From the NCBI GenBank assembly GCA_009774155.1, contig VSNE01000035.1:1-14104 (forward strand): a DNA stretch of 14,104 nucleotides, written 5' to 3'. The notes beneath the pieces were generated by a model. The model had not been told where the DNA came from, ran no database searches, and worked only from the letters and a program-made list of their open reading frames with translations. A program made the translations under genes and the position numbers. This document shows positions 7,530-14,104 of the stretch, in pieces. How positions within the stretch are numbered: position 1 is the stretch's first letter; each line of letters starts with the position of its first letter. The DNA comes from Lachnospiraceae bacterium (GTDB lineage Bacteria > Bacillota > Clostridia > Lachnospirales > Lachnospiraceae).

Positions 7530-8370
7530 TTAACCTTTTACTGCGCCTGCCACAACGCCTTCTATAATATACTTCTGACAGGCGATATAGAAAAATAATA
7601 ATCGGTACGATTGCAAGCACCAGCATTGCCATCATGGCCCCCATATCAACGGAGCCGTATCCGCCCTTCAGGTACTGAATCGCAATCGGAATTGTCTTGT
7701 ATTTTTTAATATCCAGTACCAGATACGGAAGCAGGTAATCATTCCAGATCCACATAGCCTGCAGAATTGCCACCGTGATGCAGGTCGGCTTCAGAATCGG
7801 AAATACAATCTGGAAGTATGTCTGAATCGGCGTACAGCCGTCAATCATGGCTGCTTCCTCGATCTCCAGCGGTATGGACTTCACAAATCCGCAGAACATG
7901 AATACCGCAAGCCCCGCGCCAAATCCCAAATATACCAGAATAATACCTACCGGATTTCCCAGATGCAGCATATCCGCAATCTTGGATAAAGTAAACATCA
8001 CCATCTGAAACGGAACAATCATGGAAAACAGGCACAGATAATAGATCGTCTCTGTCAGCTTGTTCCTTACACGGGTAATATACCATGCGCACATGGAGGT
8101 ACATAAAATGATGACCAGCACAGACAACACGGTGATAAACAAGGAGTTCATAAAAGCCTCAATAAATCCGATTTTTTTAATGCCCTCCACATAGTTCTCA
8201 AGCCCTACAAATGCCTTTTCCGTCGGCAGAGAAAACGGATATTTATTAATATAGCCCTTCTTTTTAAAGGAATTCATAATAACAATCAGAACCGGGCTGA
8301 CATATACAATAGAAATCAGCGTAAAAATAAACGCCATAAATCCGCCGTGTTTTGCTTTTCTCACACCCAT
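7530..8370 (-). CDS. CUT1 sugar ABC permease (MalG-like), frameshifted at 3' end
   Basis: This is the second inner-membrane permease of a CUT1 carbohydrate ABC importer, with about six membrane segments. The EAA loop has E172-A-A-M-I-D-G, which contacts the ATPase. The ATG at 8370 shares its A with the TAA of the upstream permease, with AAGGAGG upstream in that gene. As written the frame breaks at a run of five T on the minus strand (7595-7591, around residue 259). Deleting one T restores IIIFYIACQKYIIEGVVAGAVKG followed by TAA at 7532-7530, the normal MalG-type ending, and gives 279 residues. Without correction the frame runs on to 7309, about 94 foreign residues overlapping malQ. The feature length, 841 nt, is one base too long for a clean frame. 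A sequencing error, a real mutation or a phase-variable tract are all possible. Confidence 0.88.
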
Positions 8371-9212
8371 TACTGCTGCACCTCCTTCTGTCTGGTAAGC
8401 CAGTTCTGAGCCAATGCAATCGCTGCTACCAGAATAAAGAATACAACCGCCTTCGCCTGACCGACGCCTTCCCATCCGGTTCTTCCATAGAAGGTATTAA
8501 AAATATTCAGCGCCAGCATCTCTGACTTGTTGGATGGTTCCCCTGCCGTCAGAGCCAGGTTCTGGTCAAACAGCTTAAAAGAGTTTGTCAGGGTCAGAAA
8601 GGTGCAGATAGTAATGGACGGCATAACCATTGGAATTGTCACATTTGTCAAAATCTGGGACGGGGTCGCTCCGTCGATTTTGGCGGCCTCTATCAACTCT
8701 CCCGGCACATTTTGAATACCCGAAATATAGATAATCATCATGTAGCCAATCTGCTGCCAGCACATCAGAATAATCAGTCCCCAAAAGCCGTAGGAGCCGC
8801 TGTAGGTCAGCGTCCTCCCGAAATATGCGAAAATACCGTTTAAAATCAACTGCCAGATATAGCCGAGTACAATGCCCCCGATTAAGTTCGGCATAAAGAA
8901 TACGGTACGGAAAGCATTCGTTCCGGGAATTCCCTTTGTCAGAAGCATGGCAATGGCAAATGCCAGAACATTAATTACAAGAACCGAAATAATAGTAAAC
9001 AGCGCCGTAAACCATAAAGCATGAATAAAAGTGCTGTCTCCCCAAATCTTCAGATAGTTGCGGATTCCCACAAACCTTGCATCGGTAACTGTCGTAAACT
9101 CGCAGAACGACAGATAGATACCGAGTAAAAAAGGCAGAATGAAGCCGATAGTAAACGCTGCCAGAGTCGGAAGCGCAAATACCGGAAAATACCTTTTAAT
9201 CGCTTTCTCCAT
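8370..9212 (-). CDS. CUT1 sugar ABC permease (MalF-like)
   Basis: This 280-residue integral membrane protein is the first permease of the CUT1-type importer. An N-terminal membrane segment lies at about 12-32 (FALPTLAAFTIGFILPFLLG) and about five more follow. The cytoplasmic EAA loop begins at E175 (EAAKIDGATPSQILTNVTIP), the docking site for the ATPase. It lacks the long periplasmic domain of E. coli MalF, as is usual in Firmicute oligosaccharide systems. The start has GAGGGGG seven bases upstream. Its TAA overlaps the ATG of the next permease by one base (TAATG), so the two should be made in equal amounts. It is separated from the binding-protein gene by a hairpin terminator at 9233-9260, which should lower its expression relative to that gene. 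Confidence 0.94.
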   Translation of the reverse strand: MEKAIKRYFPVFALPTLAAFTIGFILPFLLGIYLSFCEFTTVTDARFVGIRNYLKIWGDSTFIHALWFTALFTIISVLVINVLAFAIAMLLTKGIPGTNAFRTVFFMPNLIGGIVLGYIWQLILNGIFAYFGRTLTYSGSYGFWGLIILMCWQQIGYMMIIYISGIQNVPGELIEAAKIDGATPSQILTNVTIPMVMPSITICTFLTLTNSFKLFDQNLALTAGEPSNKSEMLALNIFNTFYGRTGWEGVGQAKAVVFFILVAAIALAQNWLTRQKEVQQ

Positions 9213-9232
9213 GATATCCCCCTCTGTTCTTC

Positions 9233-9260
9233 AAAAAAGGGGCGGGACCTTCCCACCCCT
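9233..9260 (-). terminator. Intra-operon terminator between binding protein and permeases
   Basis: On the minus strand AGGGGTGGGA (9260-9251) pairs with TCCCGCCCCT (9247-9238). This is a 10-bp stem with one G-U wobble and a 3-nt loop, followed at once by a run of T (9237-9233). It starts 17 nt after the binding-protein stop. Partial termination and 3'-end mRNA protection at this place are common in sugar ABC operons and raise the binding-protein to permease ratio. Confidence 0.88.
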
Positions 9261-9277
9261 CATATTCCATTAATATT

Positions 9278-10672
9278 TTACTGGTTAGCCGCCTGATACT
9301 CCGTTGCCCATCCATCTACAAATGCTGTCACAACCGCATCCCATTCGCCGGTTCCCTGTGCGTACTCAAGAAGTGCGCTTCCAACGCCGTTCTTCCACTC
9401 CTCGGAAGGCATAGTGGTGAAGTTCCAGGTTACAGATGTAGTTCCGTTGGTAAGATACTCATTTGCGGCAGCTACCAAAGGATTGCTGGTCTCAACGCTC
9501 TCAAAGGTAGTGAACGGAGTTACAAATCCCATATCATTGGTCAGCGAATTGATGCCGGTCTCGCTGGATACTACCCATGCCAGGAAATCCAGAGTTGCCT
9601 GAATATCCTCCTCTGACGCCTTGTTATTTACACACCAGTAGTTCTCGGAGCCAGTACACAGTCCCTGCTTATCCTCTCCCTCTACGCCAATGTAGATTGG
9701 AAGCATACCCAGATCGGCATCGTCTACTTCATATCCGGTAACATCATTGTATGCCCATGTGCCGTTCTGGTAGAAGACTGCCTCGCCCATAGCGAACTCT
9801 GCCGCCGCATCTCCTCCTGTCTTGGCAGATAACATAGCCGGCTCACAGGTGGAATCGGTAATATACAGATCCCAGATTGCTTTATAATTATCAAGATAGG
9901 TTCCTTTGATAGCCTCTGTGGAACTGATGCCGTCTGCCTGATATTCATAATAAATCGGCATATTTGCCAGATGGGTCTTAAATCTCCAGTCGGAGGAGCT
10001 GTCCATTCCCGCAGATGCAAACGCTCCGTTGATGCCAAGCTCATCCTTACGCGCCTGCATATCATCGGCAACTGCTTTCAGGGTATCAAAGCTTTTAATC
10101 TCATCTGCGGATGCAATAACTGCTCCGTCCAGTCCGCAGTATTCATTCACCAGCGCTTTATTGTAAATAATGCCGTAAGTCTCAATCACATATGCAATGC
10201 CGTATACAGAGTCTCCCTCTTTCAGTGCGAAATCATCACTGGACAGGAAGCCGTATACATCACTCCCGCTCAGGTCAAGACAGTAATCCTTCCAGTTTGC
10301 CAGACCAACCGGTCCGTTTACCTGAAACAGCGTAGGAGCCTCGCTCTTAGCCATCTCAGATTTCAGAGTGGATTCATAGGTTCCTGCCGCCGCAGTAACC
10401 ACATTTACCGGTATCCCGGTCTCATCCGTATAGGCCTGCGCTAATTTCTGCCAGTCCTCAGCCTGCTCCGGTTTAAAATTCAGATAATATACTTTTCCTG
10501 CTCCGCCTCCGGCGCCCGGAGTCTCGGCTTCCTCGGTCTTATCAGTAGTTCCCTGCTCTGCAGCAGTTCCTCCCTGTTCTGCCGGCTCCTTTGTGGAGCT
10601 TCCGCATCCTGCCGCCATGCCGGCTACCATACAAGCTGCAAGGCCAAGTGCCAGTATCTGTCTCTTTTTCAT
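9278..10672 (-). CDS. Extracellular sugar-binding lipoprotein of CUT1 importer
   Basis: This 464-residue solute-binding protein belongs to the family 1 (MalE-like) carbohydrate type. A lipoprotein signal peptide has KKR at 2-4, a hydrophobic core, and a lipobox ending at C23 (MAAGC), so the mature protein is lipid-anchored on the outer face of the membrane. Residues 24-58 form a Ser/Thr/Glu/Gly-rich linker, followed by the two-lobed binding domain (VYYLNFKPEQAEDWQKLA onward). The late motif GEAVFYQNGTWAYNDV and its Trp residues are typical of oligosaccharide binders. It is the first gene of the operon, with AGGAGAGG eight bases upstream. Co-transcription with malQ points to malto-oligosaccharides, but substrate choice in this family is not reliably read from sequence. 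Confidence 0.95.
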   Translation of the reverse strand: MKKRQILALGLAACMVAGMAAGCGSSTKEPAEQGGTAAEQGTTDKTEEAETPGAGGGAGKVYYLNFKPEQAEDWQKLAQAYTDETGIPVNVVTAAAGTYESTLKSEMAKSEAPTLFQVNGPVGLANWKDYCLDLSGSDVYGFLSSDDFALKEGDSVYGIAYVIETYGIIYNKALVNEYCGLDGAVIASADEIKSFDTLKAVADDMQARKDELGINGAFASAGMDSSSDWRFKTHLANMPIYYEYQADGISSTEAIKGTYLDNYKAIWDLYITDSTCEPAMLSAKTGGDAAAEFAMGEAVFYQNGTWAYNDVTGYEVDDADLGMLPIYIGVEGEDKQGLCTGSENYWCVNNKASEEDIQATLDFLAWVVSSETGINSLTNDMGFVTPFTTFESVETSNPLVAAANEYLTNGTTSVTWNFTTMPSEEWKNGVGSALLEYAQGTGEWDAVVTAFVDGWATEYQAANQ

Positions 10673-10708
10673 AGTTTCCTCTCCTTTTCTTATTGCTTGC
10701 TTCTTTTT

Positions 10709-10722
10709 TGGAAACGTTTTCG
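10709..10722 (-). promoter_or_regulatory. cre/LacI-type operator, promoter-distal site
   Basis: TGGAAACGTTTTCG matches the CcpA cre pattern TGNAANCGNNNNCA at all fixed positions but the last. It also has the pseudo-symmetric AACGTT core of MalR/LacI-type operators. It lies downstream of the predicted transcription start (about 10752), between promoter and ribosome binding site, a roadblock position. It forms the first of three 12-bp repeats. Confidence 0.65.
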
Positions 10723-10746
10723 GAATCGTTCTCGGTAACGTTTCCG
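10711..10746. repeat. Three tandem 12-bp repeats centred on CGTT
   Basis: On the plus strand the units are GAAACGTTTTCG (10711), GAATCGTTCTCG (10723) and GTAACGTTTCCG (10735). Eight of the twelve columns are invariant (G1, A3, C5-G6-T7-T8, C11-G12). The first and third contain the palindromic AACGTT, and the middle one is degenerate. The array lies in the leader of the binding-protein operon. Confidence 0.8.
10733..10746 (-). promoter_or_regulatory. LacI-type operator, promoter-proximal site
   Basis: CGGTAACGTTTCCG is a 14-bp near-perfect palindrome with only one base pair breaking symmetry. On the minus strand it reads CGGAAACGTTACCG, sharing GGAAACGTT with the other site. It sits at about +6 to +19 relative to the predicted start, where a bound repressor would block promoter clearance. 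The likely ligand is the LacI-family protein encoded at the end of this operon. Confidence 0.65.
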
Positions 10747-10758
10747 GTTACTGTCTTA

Positions 10759-10787
10759 ATATTACCACGACCGCACAGCATTTGCAA
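10759..10787 (-). promoter_or_regulatory. Promoter of the oligosaccharide uptake operon
   Basis: The minus strand has -35 TTGCAA (10787-10782), a 17-nt spacer and an extended -10, TGG followed by TAATAT (10764-10759). The start should fall near 10752, with an 80-nt leader holding the operator array. AT-rich DNA at 10790-10850 may contain a second, weaker promoter (a TTGCCA box is present), but I could not pair it convincingly with a -10. Otherwise 10790-10905 holds no gene or clear terminator. Confidence 0.62.
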
Positions 10788-10905
10788 TGGCTTTTTATAT
10801 TTTCGTTATAATAAATAATTTATATGCGGTGTTTTTTGGCAATATACACAAAAACTTCCATTATTTCTTATTGCGCCTTTCCCAAAACAGAAAACCCGAT
10901 CACTC

Positions 10906-11265
10906 TTACTCCTGATAATGATCTATCAGCTTTTTCAACTCCTCCGCCTCCCTGGCAGACAGCCTTTTGCCGCCCAGGAAGGCAGTGAGAAAGCCCGGAA
11001 GAGAACCGGAAAAGGTGCGTTCTATGAACGCATCCGACTCCCGGGCCTGAACCTCTTCGCGGGTAACAAGAGGCGTAACAACCGCTTTTTCATTTTTCAG
11101 AATGCCTTTCCCGCTAAGGCGCTTGATTTCTGTATAGGTGGTGGACTTCTTCCAGCCCAGCTTCTCCTGACAGAGACGAACCAGCTCTCCGGAGCCCACC
11201 GGGGCGTAATCCCACACAATGGTCATAAAACGGTAATCGCTGTTGCAGAATTTAAATTCCTCCAT
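10906..11265 (-). CDS. BlaI/MecI/CopY-family transcriptional repressor
   Basis: This 119-residue protein has the winged-helix domain of the penicillinase-repressor family. Visible signatures are the helix ending in TIVWDYAPVGSGELV (15-29) and the recognition segment GWKKSTTYTEIKRLSGKGIL (about 37-56), followed by the wing. The C-terminal dimerisation helices (FSGSLPGFLTAFLGGKRLS) contain the region where homologues are cut by their BlaR1 partner to inactivate them. The gene starts 4 nt after the M56 protease gene, with GGAGG inside that gene's end, so the two are co-transcribed and coupled. It probably represses their shared promoter through the dyad at 12810-12851. No beta-lactamase or PBP2a gene lies nearby, so resistance should not be assumed. 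Confidence 0.93.
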   Translation of the reverse strand: MEEFKFCNSDYRFMTIVWDYAPVGSGELVRLCQEKLGWKKSTTYTEIKRLSGKGILKNEKAVVTPLVTREEVQARESDAFIERTFSGSLPGFLTAFLGGKRLSAREAEELKKLIDHYQE

Positions 11266-11269
11266 CCCC

Positions 11270-12784
11270 TCATCTTCCTCCTTTTTGTAGTGCAGGAGCC
11301 GACAGCTCTGCAGCTTCGCCCGATATTTCCTCTTCCACGCTCTCTGCCCCTCCTCTGTTACTTTGACGCTCCTCCAGAATATCCAAAAGCTCCTGTACCT
11401 TTTCCGGCGAGACGCTGTATTCCTTAATATCCTTCACGCCGCACCATTGGGCCGCATCGTGCGTGTCCCACCTTCTAATCTCCAAAACCGGCACTGCTTT
11501 TGAACCTACGGTATATTCCCACTGCACCGCTCCCAGATTATCCGTCAATGCCAGCATCAGTACGGCAGGCGCAGACATGGAATAAGAATCCGGATCAGCC
11601 TCCATGTTATCCTCTATCACAAAATGAAATTCATATGGCTCTGCTGACGTCTGAAGCTCTGTCTTAAACCCCGCAGTCGCCGCACAGGAATCCGGCAGCG
11701 CCTCCGCAATGGCGTTTATCAGACGGCCATTGGCCGATGCATCTCCCACATATAAATTCCGGACCTCATAAAGCTTCTGAGCAGCTTCAGAATAATTCTC
11801 AGCAGCCTCTTCTTTTATCTGAGCATCCTTCACCTTATTTGTCCCAAGCAGGGCCAGAGCAATTCCTATGGCGATCGCCGACAGCGCTCCTACATAAACT
11901 GCAGGCCTTTTAAATTTCAGCGCGTGCTGAATCCTGCTTTTCACATCGTTTTCCCCGAATCCCAGCGGCATCCGGCCCTCCCGGCTGCCTGACGCAAACG
12001 CCAGCAGCGTCAGTCCATATTCCTTTTCATATCCTTCTCCAAGCAGCTCCAGCACCCTTTCGTCACAGCTCATCTCCATATCCTTACACATGCAGAACCA
12101 CGCCGCCCAGACAAGAGGGTGAAACCAGTAAGCCGCCAGAAGAAAAAAGGAGAATGGTTTTATCAGATAATCCTTCCGACGGATATGGTACTGCTCATGA
12201 AGAAGTATCAGCCTTCTTTCTTCCTCCTTCAGGCCGCAGGGAAGATAGATTCTGGGACGAAAGATCCCCATCGCAAAAGGAGATGCCAGATTGTCGCATT
12301 CAAACACGCCGCCTCTGCATGCATCCTCCCATGCGGGAATCTCTGCCCGCACCGCCATCCTCACTTTTCTTTTCAGATGCCCCATACTGAACACATAATA
12401 CACCAGAAATACCAGCATTCCAGATATCCATACATATTTCGCCGCAGGAGGCACAGCCGGCGGCCGTCTGTCCGGCGGCTGTCGCTTTGTACGGACAATC
12501 CCACCATCCATATTTCCGGTATGTGCCGGAATATACTGCATATATTCCACATTGCCAGCCGCCCTGCTTTCTGAAAAATATTCTAGATTAAACAGACTGA
12601 AATCCGTACTTACGGACACCGGACAGATAAGCCGGAATGCCACTACCAACCATAGCGCATACAGATATTTTCGGGGTATCCTCCGCAGAAGAAGCCGTAT
12701 GATAAGAACCGCCGCAATACAGTACCCCGCTGTAATGCTCATATTCCATATCCTGATAAACAGACTGTCCAGCCAATATTCCAT
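11270..12784 (-). CDS. M56-family (BlaR1-like) membrane metalloprotease with DUF4825-like domain
   Basis: This 504-residue membrane protein has predicted membrane segments at about 13-32, 38-56, 113-132, 208-228 and 294-313. The M56 zinc protease motif is H196-E197-Q-Y-H200 in LLHEQYHIRRKD, and the third ligand is E237 in DMEMSCDERVLE; both are intact. In BlaR1/MecR1 such a protease inactivates the BlaI partner on signal. Here the extracellular part after the last membrane segment is not the penicillin-binding domain, since I find no SxxK/KTG set. Instead it has the start KLYEVRNLYVGDASANG (about 337-353) and LQTSAEPYEFHFV, resembling DUF4825, whose role is unknown. The last ~45 residues are acidic and low-complexity. 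The start has AGGAG seven bases upstream. The signal sensed is unknown. Confidence 0.9.
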   Translation of the reverse strand: MEYWLDSLFIRIWNMSITAGYCIAAVLIIRLLLRRIPRKYLYALWLVVAFRLICPVSVSTDFSLFNLEYFSESRAAGNVEYMQYIPAHTGNMDGGIVRTKRQPPDRRPPAVPPAAKYVWISGMLVFLVYYVFSMGHLKRKVRMAVRAEIPAWEDACRGGVFECDNLASPFAMGIFRPRIYLPCGLKEEERRLILLHEQYHIRRKDYLIKPFSFFLLAAYWFHPLVWAAWFCMCKDMEMSCDERVLELLGEGYEKEYGLTLLAFASGSREGRMPLGFGENDVKSRIQHALKFKRPAVYVGALSAIAIGIALALLGTNKVKDAQIKEEAAENYSEAAQKLYEVRNLYVGDASANGRLINAIAEALPDSCAATAGFKTELQTSAEPYEFHFVIEDNMEADPDSYSMSAPAVLMLALTDNLGAVQWEYTVGSKAVPVLEIRRWDTHDAAQWCGVKDIKEYSVSPEKVQELLDILEERQSNRGGAESVEEEISGEAAELSAPALQKGGR

Positions 12785-12809
12785 ATTCCTTCTCCTCTCA
12801 ATAAAATTA

Positions 12810-12851
12810 GTCGGTTACTGTAGACCTCTTATAAAGTCTACAATAACCGAC
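12810..12851. promoter_or_regulatory. Large dyad, probable BlaI-type operator
   Basis: GTCGGTTACTGTAGAC (12810-12825) and GTCTACAATAACCGAC (12836-12851) form 16-bp inverted arms with a single mismatch, separated by 10 bp. They contain the TACA/TGTA words typical of BlaI/MecI/CopY operators. The -10 of the protease gene lies in the centre. As RNA from the upstream PucR-type gene, the same dyad could fold into a terminator-like hairpin, though only TAATTTTATT follows. Confidence 0.75.
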
Positions 12852-12857
12852 CAACAA
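12828..12857 (-). promoter_or_regulatory. Promoter of the M56 protease-BlaI operon
   Basis: On the minus strand TTGTTG (12857-12852), an 18-nt spacer and TATAAG (12833-12828) make a fair promoter embedded in the dyad. An alternative is TTGCAA (12863-12858) with TAGACT 17 nt on. Either choice places the dyad over the promoter. Confidence 0.55.
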
Positions 12858-12889
12858 TTGCAAGTTCTTTTATCGGCCCACTGTCTGTA

Positions 12890-13972
12890 TTACCGTTGTT
12901 TTTCTCTCAGGAATTTCATATAATCAGCTACCATCATGGCAATCTTAAACGTCATGGCGTCTTCAAACTGACGGATATCAAGCCCGATGGTTTTCTGAAG
13001 CTTTTCCAGACGATAGACCAGAGTATTCCGATGCACAAAAAGCTGACGGCTCGTCTCTGACAGATTCAGACTGTTTTCCATAAACTGATAGACAGTCGCC
13101 AGGATTTCTTCATCTAAGTTCTCCGGATTGTACTCACCGAACACTTCCTTTAGGAACATTTCGCAAAGCGGTATGGGGAGCTGATAGATCAGGCGTCCGA
13201 TTCCCAGCTCTTCATAGGTAATCACCGTTTGGGAGTTATAGAAAATCTCTGCAACCTCCAATGACATTTTAGCCTCTTTATAAGAACGGGAAACCTCTTT
13301 TAAAGACCCGGCAATCGTTCCGCATGCAGTACGTACCCGGCACAGAGTTTCTGAGCTGACCGTATCCGACAGCACATGGGCCAGTTCCTCCATCTCCTTC
13401 TGCTCTTCACGTTCTTCCAGACGCCGGACTACAACTACGCTGTTCTCCTCCATAGGAGTAATAAAATCTCCGGTACGGTTAATCAGAATGTTTTTCAGAA
13501 TCATCTGGATATCATACGCCTCACATCCTGCCCCCTCCACAAGCAGCACTGCCCAGCGGGTTTCTGGACCGATGTGCATCTGCTTTGCATAACTGACGAT
13601 ATCCACCGGAAGCAGATTGTCCAGTAAAAGGTTATGAATAAACTGGTTCCGATCTTCCCGGCTGTAGCCCATCTCCAAAATCCGCTCCAATTGGCATACC
13701 GCAAGCTGCCCCATAGGATAAGCATCTTTGGAGCCGCCGCTGACGGACAGGATATATCCCATATCGTCCTCTCCTACTTTAAACAGATAGCGGTTTCCCA
13801 AAGCCTGCATATCCGCAGACGAATCGCAGAACGTCTCAAAGACATCTGCCTCCGGCTCGCTTTCCTCATCCCCCGCCACGCAGGTACGGTTTCTGTCATA
13901 TAACGCCATAGACAGGCGCATAATATTGGAAAAATCCTCCAGACACTCCTGAAGCAATCGATTTGAAACCAT
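12890..13972 (-). CDS. PucR/CdaR-type helix-turn-helix regulator
   Basis: This protein has 360 residues from the chosen start. The C-terminus (about 303-328, NLSETSRQLFVHRNTLVYRLEKL) is the PucR-type helix-turn-helix found in CdaR (sugar diacid) and PucR (purine) regulators. The central part resembles the GGDEF-like domain of this group (RVRTACGTIAGSLKEVSRSYKEAKMSLEVA). The N-terminal 130 residues form an unrecognised sensor domain. AGGAGG directly touches an upstream ATG (13978) but stands six bases from the next in-frame ATG (13972), so the latter is the better start. It is transcribed alone from its own promoter, and the dyad at 12810-12851 may end it. The target genes and effector are not shown by context; carbohydrate or diacid control is a guess. 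Confidence 0.9.
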   Translation of the reverse strand: MVSNRLLQECLEDFSNIMRLSMALYDRNRTCVAGDEESEPEADVFETFCDSSADMQALGNRYLFKVGEDDMGYILSVSGGSKDAYPMGQLAVCQLERILEMGYSREDRNQFIHNLLLDNLLPVDIVSYAKQMHIGPETRWAVLLVEGAGCEAYDIQMILKNILINRTGDFITPMEENSVVVVRRLEEREEQKEMEELAHVLSDTVSSETLCRVRTACGTIAGSLKEVSRSYKEAKMSLEVAEIFYNSQTVITYEELGIGRLIYQLPIPLCEMFLKEVFGEYNPENLDEEILATVYQFMENSLNLSETSRQLFVHRNTLVYRLEKLQKTIGLDIRQFEDAMTFKIAMMVADYMKFLREKQR

Positions 13973-14033
13973 ATACATCCTCCTAATTTTTACAATTAAT
14001 ATAGTATCACTTTTTACTTCCGCTTTTAAAATC

Positions 14034-14062
14034 AGTATAACATGAAATAAAGAAAATATCCA
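14034..14062 (-). promoter_or_regulatory. Extended -10 promoter of the PucR-type regulator
   Basis: On the minus strand TGTTATACT (14042-14034) gives an extended -10 with TATACT. A -35-like TGGATA (14062-14057) lies 17 nt upstream. The leader to the start codon is about 55 nt. The rest of the window edge to 14104 shows only a short GC-rich hairpin (14074-14086) without a T tract. Confidence 0.5.
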
Positions 14063-14104
14063 TAAATGGACAGGGCGCGGGGCGCCATTGAAAAGTAAGT
14101 CTGT

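Noticed and set aside
7591..7595. Programmed ribosomal frameshift as the cause of the permease break
   Set aside because: The needed shift is +1 at a T run with no rare codon, stop codon or downstream stimulatory element visible; an error or indel is simpler, though not excluded.
8371..8475. 35-residue N-terminal extension of the second permease
   Set aside because: It overlaps the upstream permease in another frame and has no membrane or signal character; AAGGAGG precedes the ATG at 8370.
14059..14086. Short inverted repeats at the window edge (TCCATAAATGGA, and GGCGC/GCGCC)
   Set aside because: The arms are only 5 bp with no T tract and no clear partner gene, so they may be chance or belong to a feature outside the window.

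Overview
The window looks like chromosomal DNA of an anaerobic Firmicute, most plausibly a Lachnospiraceae-type Clostridium. The support is AGGAGG-type ribosome binding sites before nearly every gene, a lipoprotein solute-binding protein with a Clostridia-like N-terminus, a BlaI/M56 regulatory pair, a PucR/CdaR-type regulator, and AT-rich promoters in moderately GC-rich coding DNA. I saw no tRNA, rRNA, CRISPR array, insertion sequence or phage gene. Coding density is high and no gene-free stretch exceeds 300 bases; the longest are 10673-10905 (233 nt) and 2333-2555 (223 nt).

Left part (1-3368): a beta-CASP metallo-beta-lactamase RNase-like gene (+) has a good promoter and a strong terminator. 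It converges on a small uncharacterised Clostridia-type protein (-). That gene is divergent from a Cof-type HAD phosphatase (+), whose last 6 bases overlap the end of the next, convergent gene.

Middle-left (3363-4940, all -): a two-gene membrane operon, a DUF554 protein followed by a TSUP (TauE/SafE) permease. Its near-consensus promoter abuts the terminator of the next operon upstream.

Centre (4954-10787, all -) is the main functional unit, an alpha-glucan/oligosaccharide uptake operon. In transcription order it holds a lipoprotein solute-binding protein, an intergenic terminator, two CUT1 permeases, 4-alpha-glucanotransferase (malQ) and a LacI-family regulator. The promoter is followed by three tandem 12-bp repeats centred on CGTT, which look like LacI-type or cre operators. 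No ATPase gene is present, so a shared MsmX-type ATPase probably powers the importer. As written, the second permease carries a one-base frameshift near its 3' end that destroys the conserved C-terminal motif.

Right part (10906-14062, all -): an M56 (BlaR1-like) membrane metalloprotease with a DUF4825-like C-terminal domain, then a BlaI/MecI-family repressor. A 16-bp-arm dyad covers their promoter, which suggests autoregulation. Upstream is a PucR/CdaR-type regulator with its own extended -10 promoter. I did not find a clearly unprecedented system; the best leads are the operator array, the frameshift, the terminator/promoter arrangements and the M56-DUF4825/BlaI sensor pair without any beta-lactamase.
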